Origin: Calvatia gigantea
Taxonomy: Eukaryota; Basidiomycota; Agaricomycetes; Agaricales; Lycoperdaceae
Length of the DNA: 64,000 nt
Assembly (NCBI GenBank): GCA_025093985.1
Contig: JACAAK010000002.1
Location: 3,038,001-3,102,000, forward strand
Direction: 5' to 3'
Shown: piece by piece, positions 25,101 to 38,311 of the stretch
How the letters are laid out: the number at the start of each line of letters is the position of its first letter
Position numbering within the stretch: position 1 is the stretch's first letter
The notes under the pieces: generated by a model
What the model was told of the DNA's origin: nothing
Database searches by the model: none
Seen by the model: the letters and a program-made list of their open reading frames with translations, nothing else
Made by a program: the position numbers and the translations under genes

Positions 25101-28100
25101 ATTAAAACCTTCGAAGCCAGGAGAATTCTCTCAGGAGTGGATGCCTCCGCACCATACATCATAACAGCATATGCAGTATTGATAATGATATACTGATCTT
25201 CCAGTGGCCTGGGAAAAGTCTTGTCTTTGCCTTAAGTCTTCCACGAGAACATGGAAATGTCCGGGCGTTTGCCGACTTTGACTCTCCACATATGTAGCAA
25301 TGTGCACACCAACGTTTCCTAAACTCCGTGAGGAACACCACGACCCGGATGAATTATGGGTTGCCTCATTCTCATTATCTTTGTGTCGTCTGTTTAAATC
25401 GGCTGAAACTTGTTGGGAATACTTGCTACCAAGGTGCTCTGTTTTAATGGCCCATTTTGGGGGACCTGTGCGTGCTGGAACCTGGGGGCCTTGGCCCCAG
25501 CTGTCATAGCTGATCACGACATCTTGCTCAGAACCGTTTCGTTATTAATGGTCTTTTCCAGTTTAAGGCGGACTACAGCAGTTTCCTCCGGTGTGTAGCC
25601 CTCCTAGGTGAGTCGCCTGTCGTGTCGCATAGAAATCACATCGGGTTTCTTCATCTCGACAGGAAGCTGGCTGGCCAACACGCATACGTAATGAGTTGAT
25701 TTATCGGTACACTATTCACGCCGTCGCTCATCTCGAAAGTGTGACGATCGACAGATTGAAACAATCTCACGGAAGAGAAGGTAGGGTTTACTGACTTGCA
25801 ACAATCAATATAGCACATCTAAGGGTTACCGAGGAGCTGCTACAAATAGCACAATTTTCACGCGAACGGCCGAAGAACAAACTGTCTCCATTCAGCAGTT
25901 TTTGCGTGAAAATTTCATGTGCCATGTGCGGGAGGGTCCGCAGTCCCCTTCAATGCAACAGGGTTTCTCATTGAAGAACGTTCGTTTGTTGTGTGTATAT
26001 TCAACTCCAAGGCCGAACCGCCTTTGCCGCAAGGTTTTCAGCAATTCTTCGGGCCCGAGACGGTGGAAGAGGTAGCATTGATTGTCGGGTCTGGGTGGCG
26101 TTGAATAAGGCCACCTAACATTTGCTTGTGTGTAGACGAAATAAATGTTTGAAGAAAGGGTTAACTGGAAGGGCAAGGAACATGATGGGTGAAGTTGCAA
26201 TGCCTCCACTCTGGCTTGTTGCCTCTTTACGTGGTGGCGAGGCTGCTCGTGAAAGGTCTGTGCCGTTACACCCAGAATTCCGAAGAGTGATTTCATTCAC
26301 CCTTCATCCTCGTATGCGTCACGCAGTTTTGGTGGATCAATATCCGAGAGTTGGGCTCGTTGATCGGAACCTATGTATGCAAACGTTGTCCCCTGAAGAT
26401 CCTTGCTCTTCAAAAATGAGATGAAATATTTACGACACTAGAAAAGGAAGGTTGTTTGCACCAACGCTTCCCGCCATTAAATCGGAGTTACCTCGAGTAA
26501 AGTTCGCGCGCAGAACCAAATGATTGAAAGCAACGACCATAATTTAGCAAGCCGGATATTAATCCCAGGCAGTAAGCCTAAAAATGCTGACGTGGGACCA
26601 CAGGAGAATCATATTATGGGACGATCCACGTAGACGAGGGGTAAGAAAAGGACGATCACATCTTTTTCCTGTTAAAATGTTTGAGAGCAGAAGCACACGT
26701 AGCCTTATTTGAATTGCTCTGAGCTGCAAGCATGGAGGTATGGGTGACCACAGCCCATGCCTTTAAAAACCCGCTTGTTTAATCCCAGGGTTATCATCGT
26801 CTGCTTATTTCAAGCACCTTAACGTTTCCCTATTACCGTTGTGCCTGTAGTTCGTGTTTTTGCCCTTGGGACGGGGGAGACCTGGGGGGCGACAAGGCGG
26901 TAGGAAGGGTAAATGTCTGAGGAGGATGCTCGGAGTGATTCCAAACGGGCGTTTACTCGACAACCGAAGCCAAACAAACGTCATGGCCCACTTTAAGATT
27001 GGGGCATTCCCCTTGCAGGGCCCTAACATCATCGTGCACAAGTACATATAAGCGCAAGTGGTCTTATATTCAGACATAGCGCAGTTATTTTTATACGCAA
27101 TTCAGACCATTTTTAACCATCACCCATTTTCGGCCCCACCTCGCGCAATGAGTGATTCCCTCATTCGGCTTCAGCACCATGAAGCCTCCTATTGTGTGAT
27201 CCCGAACCCTCAACCCTCCCGAGAACTATCTGCGGAACCAGGAGTGCGGTGCAGGTAACTCGAAGCCGTGCAAACCGGATGACCCAACTGCTTCTCATCC
27301 CCCGAGGTCTCTGGTCACTACAGGACCAGCCCACCTTTCCCAGGCATGAATGCGTTCATTATACCCTTAATGTATATTCTACTTTCTGGCCCCCTCCCCA
27401 GACGATAAATATTCCGAGATAGCATGATTCTAGGATTCGGATCTCAAGGAATTGTGCCAGACACGACCATACCTTGCTCGACGAAAAAGGATTGGTTCCG
27501 AAACCTCGAGTTGCAACCCTACTTCCTTGTGGGCTCTTCACAACGAAGACGATCGTGGTCCGTTCACTGGACATCCTAACGCTCCGCCTGAAGCAGCTGG
27601 GCAAGACTTATTTATAGCGGAGCCGGCCGAGCTAATAATATCATGGACTCAATCTCTTAGGGCTTCTAGATGGTGCCAACTACACAACAGGGGCTATACC
27701 CCGAACACCTCATAATGCGGTATTGTTCCGGTTTTCTCGTGCTTCTAGCTTCATCGGACCGGCGCCTAGGATGCCCCACTTGGTAGCGTTGAGCCACCTG
27801 TAGCATCCTTCGGTCCAACCTTCCGGTGGCCGCTTGGGTTCTCTTGCGGCAGCAAGCTATAGTTTAGGTCATTCGCCAGACATCATGATTCTCCTGTGTA
27901 AAACCTTGGCCTTGATTTGCTTCCAGGCCACTCGCAGCGTTATTCAATTTGTCAATATCGCATTCTGAAGAGCTAGAAATACACCCAGTAAGTGTATGAC
28001 GTATCGTTAAACATACATTCATGGGTTAGTGCCACGCGTTTTGGGTCAATAAAGCGGGGTTGATGGTGGCGCGAGCACCAACGTTATGGTTGGGCAATTG

Positions 28101-29619
28101 ACGAATCGACGACCCAAATTGGTCGAGAAGGCAAGCGGATTTTCCCCCTGCCGTCTAGTATGTGTCCCAAAGGCAACGATAATTCCCTGTGCGTCGTTCT
28201 ACGGACCGCCCAAGCCTTCATTTCGAGCTCACATCTGCAAGATACCACACTATACCACACTTTCGACTTGATCATGCCGGTGGCAAACCCAAAGCTCAAA
28301 ACCTGGACCCTCAGCCAGTACATGTCACTCGCCGCCGCTTGTTCGAAAGCTTTTGGCACCTGTGCAGCGAGGTTCAATGCACAATTCAATACGTCCGGGT
28401 GTGAGGGTTTGGTTACTCTAACATTTTCCTACTTCTCAACTCACTCTCAACTTCTTCCGCAATCTCTTTATCTTAACCACACACCGGCCCAAGTTTCAAG
28501 TCCTGTTAACGTGTTAGGGCTTCTTCGGGGTTCTCTTCGTAGCGTTGCGGGACAATGTCCTGTATCGGCTTTTTGGTGGTGTGGTGGGATATATCTTCTA
28601 GTGCCCGTAGTAACGCAACCGATTGCATCCCCAAGTACACCCTCCAACTCCGAATACTTCTTTTTTTGATTGCAAATCATGGAATTCGGTACACAAGGCA
28701 TTCTTCGGCCTCGGGATCGATTCGGCATTGGGTGGACTTGTGGCGTTTTTGGCCTCCAGGGTTTGCGTCTAGTTCTTTCTTGCTGTTTGAAGTTTCTTCT
28801 CCCAATCAACGAGTCTTAACAGTCGGAATTTACCTTACTGGGGCCGGGTAGGTCTTTCTTATACTGGGTGAATTTAGGGGACCCCGGGACACTGCTGGGG
28901 GGAGTTGCGTCTCTGGGTTTACTAATATTTTCTCACTTATGAGAACATTCTTCCATTGGTATACCCGAATTTTTTCCAAGCTCGAGGAGTACGTGGCATC
29001 ATTGTGATATTTGCGTTCCCAAAACATATAAGTATGATCGAGGTTGGCTATCAGCGTGTCGGTCGTCTGCAGTCTGAGAGAGGGCAACAATCTTGACGAC
29101 GGCTTTGTGGATAAGTGTGCGTAGGTTGAGTCTTCGGCAGGCCTCTTTGGCCCGGAATATCTCCCAACCTAATTCGGGTTTGTTCTGCCTGAACTTGGTC
29201 GCCATATTTCCTTTTTCGGACATATTTTTGGAAGAATGTTCTTTATATATATATAAACACTGTTCAGGGAGCTACGTCACGGAGCGATATGCAACGAGTG
29301 AGAGTTTTTATGCTGTCTAGGGCGAGATACAGGTCTAGTTCCTTGTGCCTTGTCTGGCACCTGAAAAAATGTGGGGTGGGAGAAGGATAGGGATAGGGAT
29401 CCAAGAATATCAATTGTTGGACCAATACCAAGGGTATAATAAAACATTACTGTTCGCTAGATACGTGCATAAAATACAGAGCAGACAAATGAGGGAGAAA
29501 GGAAAATACCCTGGTAGAAACGGGTCGTCTAGAGTTTTTACAAGCTATTTAATATCCAAGAGGCGTCAAAGCAATCGGGATGTCGTGTCGTTCAGACGGA
29601 GACAGTACTCCGTGATAAG
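19144..29619. other. 10.5 kb gene desert
   Basis: No open frame longer than about 210 codons exists, and none shows conserved motifs on either strand. I looked for reverse transcriptase, integrase, transposase, LTR-like ends and tRNA signatures and found none convincing. A C13 run lies at 19690-19702. The region may hold very decayed elements, non-coding RNA or centromere-like unique DNA. Nothing specific can be supported. Confidence 0.4.
19690..19702 (+). repeat. C13 homopolymer
   Basis: Thirteen consecutive C at the edge of the gene desert, preceded by other C-rich runs. Confidence 0.95.
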
Positions 29620-32600
29620 CTAATGGCTTGTAAAATGAAATACACCAATTGTGTTGCCAAAGCCAGCTAAGGCATGCGAAGCGGTGACGTGGAGAGGTGA
29701 TACTCGAGTGAAAGGGAGTCTGGAGACTGAAACAGCGGAGGAGCTCGTGTTAGTCGGGGTTGGGGGTACGCTTTCGTTTTCTGGGAGTTTCAGCGTTAAA
29801 GCCGTCAGTATTGAACTGGAGAGTTGTGAAGACGCAGGATCAAATATCCAAAGCTCCCAGCGCTCCAGGGTGGTGCGTGTAAGTCCGTGACTTGAGCCGG
29901 CGCCCTTCAAAGTCGCCTTTGAACCGCTTTGTATCTTCCCTTGTGACCGTGGTCTACGTCGTAGACCGACATACTTCCGACCGAATACACCCCATCCACC
30001 TCTTTCACACGTGGTCTCCGTCACAGGAGTCGCAGCCGCATTCCTCCAGAACGATGGAGGTGAGTGCATAGGGGTGCTTGCACCATCTAAGGGGTTTGGC
30101 GCGTGCGCACCACCATCGTGATCCTCGCCTGCAAATGGGACGGGGAGTAATTCGGAGGATTTCCTCCCTATGTCTTTATCCGACGCTCTCCTCGAATGGA
30201 CACCATGTCCGGATATTGGGAACGCCGATGCTTCGAAAGCGGTGGCCAGTCGTGCTCGAGGAATTCGGGGTGAGGGTATCTGCGCAGAAGTAGCGCTGTT
30301 GCTTCTCGAGCGTCGACCCAAGTGATCGGACGACAGCATTTGCTTGAGGCGTGTCCTTGTACACGAACATCGGCGGGTCTGATCCTTCAAGTACAGTTTG
30401 AAGAATCGTACGACGTAGTCGATCGAGAATGCGATTGAGACGCTCTCGAGGGGAAGCTGGCCACAATAGTGGCACGTTTGGGATTGAACCGGGGAAATGC
30501 GAAGCTGGGTCACGCGCCCAGACGCCTCCTGAAGAACCGAGATGCACTCGCCAGTGATGCCGTCCCATAAGGAGACAACGCCAGACTGGGTTGCAGTAGC
30601 AATGATCAACCGTGTCATACCATTAAGTTCTGACCGACACGCATGTACGCTTGAGACGGGGTCGCCTTGTGTCCCAGGTTGGATGTGATAACCACCCAAG
30701 ATGATGGGAAGGGTATCTCCTGTTTCGACAAGCTCCAAGGATCCGTCAGTAAAAAAGAATGCGACGAGGACCTGGTTTTCTGGGGCTACACGGACAAGAG
30801 AAGCGCTTGCGATGGGGACGTTCCGGTCTGGCGATACATGGTTGAGCGTCGTAGACTCGCTTATTGACCACTTTGCTGCGGCCCCGTTCTCAAAGGTGGC
30901 CAAAAGGATAACGGGCTCCTCGAAGTCCGAATCAGGTGAGCCTGGTTCCGAGAGCGGTTTAATATCACCATTTATACCCGATCTTGCTATTGAGTCCCCA
31001 AATTGAAGATCAGTAACTGCAGCAGAAGAACTCTCAAGGGAGAGGTGAGGCAAAGACCATATCGAAGTCTTATCAATCCTCCATACGGCAACCAAACCAG
31101 TGCCCGTCCCAGCGGCAAAGTGTTCACCGCTATCATCAACGGCAACGCTAGTTAACATTGGACTGGCGTGCGAACTGCTAGCCGCCCGAAGCAGCAGATT
31201 TGTAGCGTCGATGGATGTGTGTGTTTGTGTCCCAAGATTCCAGACCGTGATCTCATTGTGCAACCCGATAGATACGACGATGTGACCGGCCCTGCTGGAT
31301 GCAAGGAGTTCCACATCGCTCGGAAACGCGCGAGGCAAAGTCGTAAAGGAAATTCGACCTTCTAAAGGCCTCGTGTTTCCGTGTTCTTCGACGGCACTTG
31401 AATCTGGGTGATGTTTCTGTGCCTCAAGGAGCTCGGTATTTTTCAGGAGATAAAGGAGGAGAAGATACAATACGCCCGTTGTGGCAGCGATAGGGAGGAC
31501 CATTATCTTGAGCAACCATATCGTCAAGCGGAGCGTGCGCAGGGAAGGAAGGCGATAGGTGCGATTAGATTGGGCTGTCGGATCTGGAATGAGGGTTACA
31601 ACAAGTGGCTGTTCAATCCGCAGATGAAGCATCTTGGTTGCCTCGGGATTCTCGGGGATAAAAGTTTTCCAAATTTGCCACTCCGAAGATAGATTTTCTG
31701 TTGATGTTTCGATGGAGCTGTGTAGATTCCGAGTAACCGCCCGTAAAGGCATCTGTCTTTTTGTCTGTGAACCGCTCAAGTTGATCGAGTACGTCGTGTA
31801 ATAGAGCGTTGCTGTTATTGCCAGTAGCTGGGCGCAGAAATCAGTTTATACGCAGAGTGAGAGAGAGCTTGAGCCCATACCAGTAACAAGCTGATATTGG
31901 GGCCTGCTCGCCCTTTGAGTAGCCGTTTGAATCTATGGCCGAGTTTTGCCCACCCTGAATGGGGTTCTTTATTCGAGTCCCGCCGTACTATCGATGGGGC
32001 TAAACTTGTATCGCGCCGCAACAATTCCTCAAGCTGAAATTTGATGTATAAGAATGTTTCATAACCTAAAATGTCATATATGAATGCTTACCTCCAAGCG
32101 CTGTATGTCAATGGAAAGCACAGCCATAAAGAATGTGTGGGCAAGAAACCAGTGGGCTACAAGGACGACAATGGCAAAGACGCAGAATTGACGAATGGCA
32201 CCGGTGCTTGTGATGGCAATGATGCCGAGAATGCAATTGTAAGACACAACTTTGAGAGTGTTCGATGTTCCTGCGTAGCTGAGGCCCTGCGCTATTCTTT
32301 GTTTGGCCGGCAAGGTTACAGATGTCCTTCCAACAGCATCAACCTGTATGACGTCATCAGTAAAGTAGTTTTAGAAGGCATCAGAAGGAGGGTGTTGTGA
32401 CGAACCAAATTAAACATGTTCTCAGCGCCGACAAATGCGATGACGATGGGTAACAATTCCCTAAGGCATTCATAAGCCAACCGAGGACTATGACTCATCT
32501 GATAGACATACCATGGTACCAACGTCACTTGGAATCCCACGAGCGCACACACACTCAAGCTCGTGATGGTACTGACGGTGATTTCAACCAGTGCGGTGAA

Positions 32601-33669
32601 GGTTACGCCCAAGCGATCATGTAGGGCATCCATCCGCCTCATCGACCAAGCAACGTATGCGAAAAACCCGAGATAGGCAACGTACAAGAATGTTGTTAGT
32701 GCTGTCCATCCGTCGTTTTGCGAGCGGTTGACATCGTACTAAGAATAGGTGTTAAAATGGAGTTTAAAATGGACGAATGGAGCCTCACCTCCAGAGCAAC
32801 AATGGTTGGTGGTTGGACGTGCGCACCTACTTCTCCTATTTTTAGGGTAGCATCTACAACTGCATCTTTCCACTGCTGGTGACCAACATTATCGACACAG
32901 TCCTTGTCCGGGAAGAAATATGTGATGGCGAGGTACCTGGCGTAGTCGAATCTTGAACCTGTTACATGATGTTCATCAGATCCCCGACCCCCTAGCACCA
33001 TATGTGGAGTAATCAAGACACCAGAAACAGTCGTGTTCCCCGTGTAGCTGAGGGTATCCAAAATATTTGTGTCAGAGAGTAATGCATCTTCATCGTAGTT
33101 CCAGAAAGCTAAGGGCGACACGGCGAAACAAGGTCCATCCGGTCGCTTAAGGCAAGGGGAAGGACCAGACGACAGGACGGGCTCTAGTCGTCGTTCCAAA
33201 TCCAGAGTAGAAAGCAAGATGCGATGGTTGAGGGTGTTGTCGCCGTCATCTGTCGGCGTCTGTATCAAGATGCGTTCCACTCGCAAGGTACGACGACCAA
33301 AACCGCAAGTTGCGATGAAAATAGAGTCCCCGTGCTTTCGTAGAGCGTTATGCCCAGCCCAGATGTCAACTAGGTCTTCTTGGACACGGAGTCCAGACGT
33401 GGGGTCAAGTGATGTGAATGCGTCAAGGACAGAAAGGGATTTGGGTTGTGAGGATGAATATATGGCGAGAGCGGGATAGAAGAGAGATGTAATGACAACG
33501 CCAGATATCAGGATAACACGAATCTGGTGCGTGGCACAGTGTCTGCAATTTCGATATAAGTCGGGGAAAGCCCGGCGCAAGGCAAATGTACTCACAATCC
33601 AAACTGAAGAAAGAAACGTTGACAAAGAGTACGTGCTGACCGAGGAAGAGACGAAGCATATCCAAGCAT
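29620..33669 (-). CDS. SCP1: SREBP cleavage-activating protein homologue (SCAP/Scp1)
   Basis: ER sterol sensor that escorts the SREBP transcription factor to its activating cleavage. Seven exons (33669-33596, 33542-32789, 32738-32512, 32460-32406, 32343-32092, 32033-31881, 31827-29620) give 1240 residues with consistent phases. A first membrane helix (about residues 33-52) leads into a lumenal loop. A sterol-sensing domain follows at about 280-455 (YVAYLGFFAYVAW, LLPIVIAFVGAENMFNL, RQFCVFAIVVLVAHWF). A late helix lies at about 605-632. WD40-type repeats follow (about 660-1235), the presumed SREBP-binding part. The fourth exon ends at an unusual GTTCGT donor. The gene is divergent from PDX1. 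Confidence 0.9.
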
Positions 33670-34016
33670 TATTTTCCGGCCCTGCGATATTGCGCGCTTG
33701 CCAGAGTTTTCTGCAGGGACGTCGAGGGAGGCTGGTTTCCGGGTGGGGTTGAAAGCGACTGAAGTGGCAAGTCTTAATATGGATCACTGAGCAGAAACAA
33801 TGGTAAGAATGAGGATTAACACTGTTGGGAGGCAAGCATGATATGGCCGAGAATGTCCAGAATTAAGAAGGCTTACCACTCACTACCATTCCAAACTCCA
33901 GGTCCACTATCCTTTGCCCAACCACGTGCACACAGTCACGTGTAACCATTTATGCAGCTTGGCGCACTTCTGCTTCAACCGAGAGTGCCGAGTAACCTCT
34001 CCTTTTCATTCCGGGC
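33670..34016. promoter_or_regulatory. Shared SCAP/PDX1 promoter region
   Basis: 347 bp separate the two divergent ATGs. It includes CACGTG-type (about 33923-33928) and TCACGTG-type (about 33935) elements within 15 bp of each other. Such E-boxes can bind bHLH factors, including SREBP family members. That link is inference. Confidence 0.4.
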
Positions 34017-35239
34017 ATGGCTACCATTCAGGCTCTGGGAACCATCGCTTCCGTTACACGCAGATCAGTATCAACATGTTCCCGACGCAGTACGTTTTCT
34101 CCACAGTATACAAAGTACGAGCGAGTTAAAACATTTCCCTAACAGTGTTGCATCAGACCAGCGCTCGTTTCGCTATCACCCAGTTTCAGATGCCAGCAAT
34201 GTCGCCAACCATGACAGAAGGTGGGATTGCATCCTGGAAAAAGAAGGAAGGCGAGACGTTTTCGGCTGGAGATGTCCTTTTGGAAATTGTACGTTTCATA
34301 CCTTCGCAACCAAATTCTCTATCAAGTTATTCAGACTCGTACCCTGTCAGGAAACGGACAAAGCTACCATTGACGTTGAAGCTCAGGATGACGGCGTAAT
34401 GGGAAAGATTATAGTAAGTACGTCTGCCCTCGCCGAGTGAACACTAAAAATTTACGGTTCTCTTTCCAGCTACCAGATGGTACAAAGAACGTCGCCGTTG
34501 GAAAAGTCATTGCTCTCCTAGCAGAAGAAGGAGACGACATCTCGAATCTTGAAGTACCCGCAGACGACCCTCCTGCCCAGAAAACCAATTCCTCCGCCCC
34601 TCCTGAACCCACGAAGTCCGAGGAATCCCAACCCTCGAAACCCATCACACACCATGGCCCACTTCCGACACATGGACGACCACTCTTTCCCTCAGTTCAT
34701 CGCCTCATCTTGGAACATGGCATTGCCAGCCTTGACGCGATAAAGGGAACTGGCGTACGCGGAATGCTGACTAAGGGTGACATTTTGACCTACCTAGGCA
34801 AGGCATCCGGTCCGAATGGCACATATAGACTGCCCGTTTCGCCTATTGAAGAGGCCAACAAGAATAGGAAGCCCGCCCAGAAAAAGGAAGAGTACAAGGT
34901 AAACCTGATTTCCACCCGGTCTCTGAGCGGACGCTAACCAACATTATTCGCTCGCGCCTGTCTATTCAGCCTTTGGATGGTCCAGCAATCCGACGGGCAA
35001 TCGTGAATTCCTGGTTGCAATCCTCGTTGAAGGCGAGAAACCCACCGCCTGGTACGCATCATTCCAGTGACAAGACATTGATATTCTAACAGAATATTTC
35101 AGTATACAAGGATGCCGATTTTGACTCTGTCCTTGCGGACTACCTGCCTGGAAAGACTGCTTCTTCGCCCCCCAAAGTTGACGTCACCGCTTCCAAGCCG
35201 ACAAAACCTACTTCACATATCCTGGAAGGATTAATCTAA
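34017..35239 (+). CDS. PDX1: Pyruvate dehydrogenase complex protein X (E3-binding protein)
   Basis: Anchors dihydrolipoamide dehydrogenase to the mitochondrial pyruvate dehydrogenase core. Six exons (34017-34089, 34146-34288, 34351-34413, 34470-34898, 34970-35051, 35103-35239) give 308 residues. The first 34 residues are Arg/Ser-rich without acidic residues, a mitochondrial presequence. A lipoyl domain follows, with the modified lysine at Lys76 in [10 protein letters not shown]. After a Pro/Ser-rich linker comes a peripheral-subunit-binding domain (about 166-202). The E2-type acetyltransferase domain is absent and only a short tail follows, which separates PDX1 from true E2. It is shorter than yeast Pdx1 (about 410 residues). 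Confidence 0.88.
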
Positions 35240-38200
35240 TTGCCCCCATAATGTCCTCTGCATTCACTTACTTAGAATCGTATCCATCATCAGACTTTTT
35301 AGAGCCTGGCTCACTTCATGCGGAAGTATAATACGAGACCCAAGATACCCATCGTAACCCGTAGAACAGATAGTCAACAACAAAAGATGAGACCTTCAAA
35401 TTGAGAGGTCGGACTTCCGAATAAACCACTGGTCCAAAACACTACTTGCGACTGCGGCAGCCTCGCAAGCCAGGTCAGGCCGCGATTTGTATCAGTCCCA
35501 AGCTCTCTGTCCGGTGTGCCTATCCATCTCCGGATATCTATCGATTGTCGAATGGACGCCCGTGGTTGATTTTGTGCGTCCTGATTCGCCCCCGGGTTCC
35601 TGATGTGTGATGGGTGCAACCACATTATCTACAATTAGAATGTCCGACGATTACGACAATTGCGGCCTATCAGTTCGGTTTTAAGCTTTTTCGACGCCCA
35701 ACCCGTCCCAAATGGTTCTGGAAACCTCCGCAAGTTACAATGCCAAATCCTAAACATACCTGATCACACGCGGCGAACAATCTTTTTACTCACCGAGTTG
35801 CCTTCCCGACAATACTAAGGTTTTAAGTGCAAATATATTCCCATGATTAATGGCCGAAACACAAACCCCCCGAGTGGAATCGTCTCGTGCACCTCGTTAC
35901 TAATGAAACAGAATTACTCTTTCCTGGTTCTGTGACCGTCGTTGTTGTGCAAGTAAATGCTCAGTCAATGCCCCGGAATCTAGACATCACGTCGCCCCTT
36001 GATCTCAGGCCTCAAACATCGGAGCCGCTCATACTGTTTGGACGGCTGTATCACTGGGCTCTGTTTCTCATATCGGATTCCACGGCTCCCGTGGCTCACA
36101 CTCTCTGGGAATGATTAATGATCCCTCAGGCCTCAGGGCCCATCAATTATTCGTCAATGTTCGCTTCCCGGCAACTCTACGTGAACGCTGGGTTGGTTTC
36201 AAAACCTGATCCCAACCGAGGACGAAAAAGAACCTGGACTGAGCAGCTGACCCGGGGTGGTTCTGTGCAAATTACCTGGCTGTTCCACCCTCAGAGACTC
36301 GTTGTCGCGGGTGAACCCAGGAAATTTAGCCTCCTTCACGTTTTTGATAAGGGAGCCGCTATCCCACTGAAGGACTTCCTTATATCGAGTCTTACTAACA
36401 GTGTCAGGGGCACAAGTCAGAGCACACCGTGCCACCGAAGCCGTTTTAGTTGTTAGCAATAACTGGGACGGAGACTTTTGTTCTCCAGCCATATGCATCC
36501 ACTGGAAGAGGACTCCGCGTCGGGGAGCCTCGCATTTTCCTAGGGAACCATCGAGTGCACCCTTAGGAAGGTTCTGGCGCATTCAGCAAGTCATCGAGGG
36601 GAAGAACTCTCTCCTCGTGTTTCGGACAGGTATCACATTTTCTCGCAGGAACTAAGTGTGAACACGCGCCAATGGCTTGCTGGAACGAACTTTCGGAGAG
36701 CAAATGATTCCGGGAAGCATTGGCCTTTTGCCCAGGACTGAAGGTTTCTTATCAAGGGTCCCAGCGGCGGCCATACACGGTTGTTTCGTATGTGCCACTC
36801 ATGCTTGTATGCATGATCCATACCGGACTTTGATGATTTTCAGGAACAACATTTAAAGGTTTCAACGCCTTTGCCTGCGTTATGGAATTCTCCTAATTTT
36901 TCACCCCTCAGTCGAGACCAGTGCATTCGAGCTTAGCCTTGGAGAGAGGAAGCTAGAATCGAAGACCATTCTGAAATTTGGGGGAATACTTCGGCCCTTT
37001 TTTCGCCTCACAAAGGACAGAAGGGCTCCCTTCCCTAGACAGTACGTCTAACGAACACTACTATACTACCGGGGAACCATTGAACACGCGAGTACTCCAT
37101 GAAACAGCTATTGAAGTTGGTGTTTACGAGCTCTTGGCCTTCCAACCACGAGTGACGTCAACTGTCACACGACGACACACAAGTAACCCCGATCGGCGAT
37201 TCATGCACTTTGCTTTTCACCTGAACTTCAAAACGCATGCCGCACTTGAAGCCTGAAGCCTGAAGCTCGAAGGCCGGCTGGGAGATTTATGATTAGTACG
37301 AAGATTATTATCGGTCTTATTCCGTCACTGTCTATCCTTGGTGGTGTCCCGATATAATCGGCGAACTTGGGGACGACGCCCATATAAAAGAATCCACCTC
37401 GCACCTAGAAGTCCAGCGACGACAACCTCGGAGGTTCTTTTTGACCCCCGATCACCCACTCACTCCGAAAGCGCTCGAGATCACGCTTAGAGCTGCGAGA
37501 TCCCCACGGTAACCACCGAAAATTCTCATCCAGTATCCTGACCATCCGTGCTGCAGCCTCGCGCAAGGGGAAGCTCTTATAAGGTGAGGATTAATAAACC
37601 AAGGAGTCCCTGGATCGTCGCGGCGCGTTGTCGGGGTTACACACTTCACTATCTAGCAATCTACTCTTGTGCTTCGTACCTCCTTAAGTCAATTTCGTTG
37701 CCTCTTCATCAGTGGATGCGGTCCGTGTTCATCAACGGTCAGTTCTCTTCAGGTTTTACCAAAGCCCTCTGATTGCCTGCAAGAAGCGGATATGTATGTT
37801 GGAATACAAGGGCTGGAATGATCCTCTCACGAAGCTTCACGGCAACTCCTCCGACTTTCTGCAACTATCACAGGGCGACTTAAGACTGTCCTGGGACATC
37901 AGAGAGCACCGCTGTCTCTCATTCCGCTTGATTGTGTCCTTCCTCGTAGACCAGATGGATAGGACGGTACCTTACCCGGCCAAGGATTCCCACCTCCAAT
38001 ATGACGTCTCTCTGGCACGGGACTTGCCTAGTTTTAAGGAGAGCAGGCCTCGTTAATCGGAAAGCACGGAACATTTTTAAATATCCTGCTCGCTAGTTCA
38101 AGGACGAATAGAGGTTACGGTTCTTAACCACCTCCAGACTATCGTCAACGGCACCTGTTCAGCGGTAAATCCATTGCATGTCGCCTTGCAACCCTGACCC

Positions 38201-38311
38201 TCCATGACTGTCATACAATCACCGCCGAATACCATTTGACCTGCTTAAATAGGCCCACTGCTCCTGAAGCCTCGTCCACCTCATAAGTCACACCTTGCTC
38301 GTGATACTGTA
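35240..38311. other. 3 kb intergenic stretch, no gene recognised
   Basis: The longest ATG-initiated frame is 127 codons on the minus strand (36199-36582), with no motif I recognise. Another of similar size lies at 37712-38056. No repeats or RNA genes are seen. Confidence 0.4.

Noticed and set aside
19144..29619. Search for transposon, CRISPR, tRNA or rRNA in the gene desert
   Set aside because: No reverse transcriptase, integrase or transposase motif, no regular spaced repeats and no cloverleaf-type sequence could be supported by eye.
36199..36582. 127-codon ATG-initiated minus-strand frame
   Set aside because: Composition is plausible, but there is no motif, no adjacent exon and no start context support. 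One such frame is expected by chance in a window this size.
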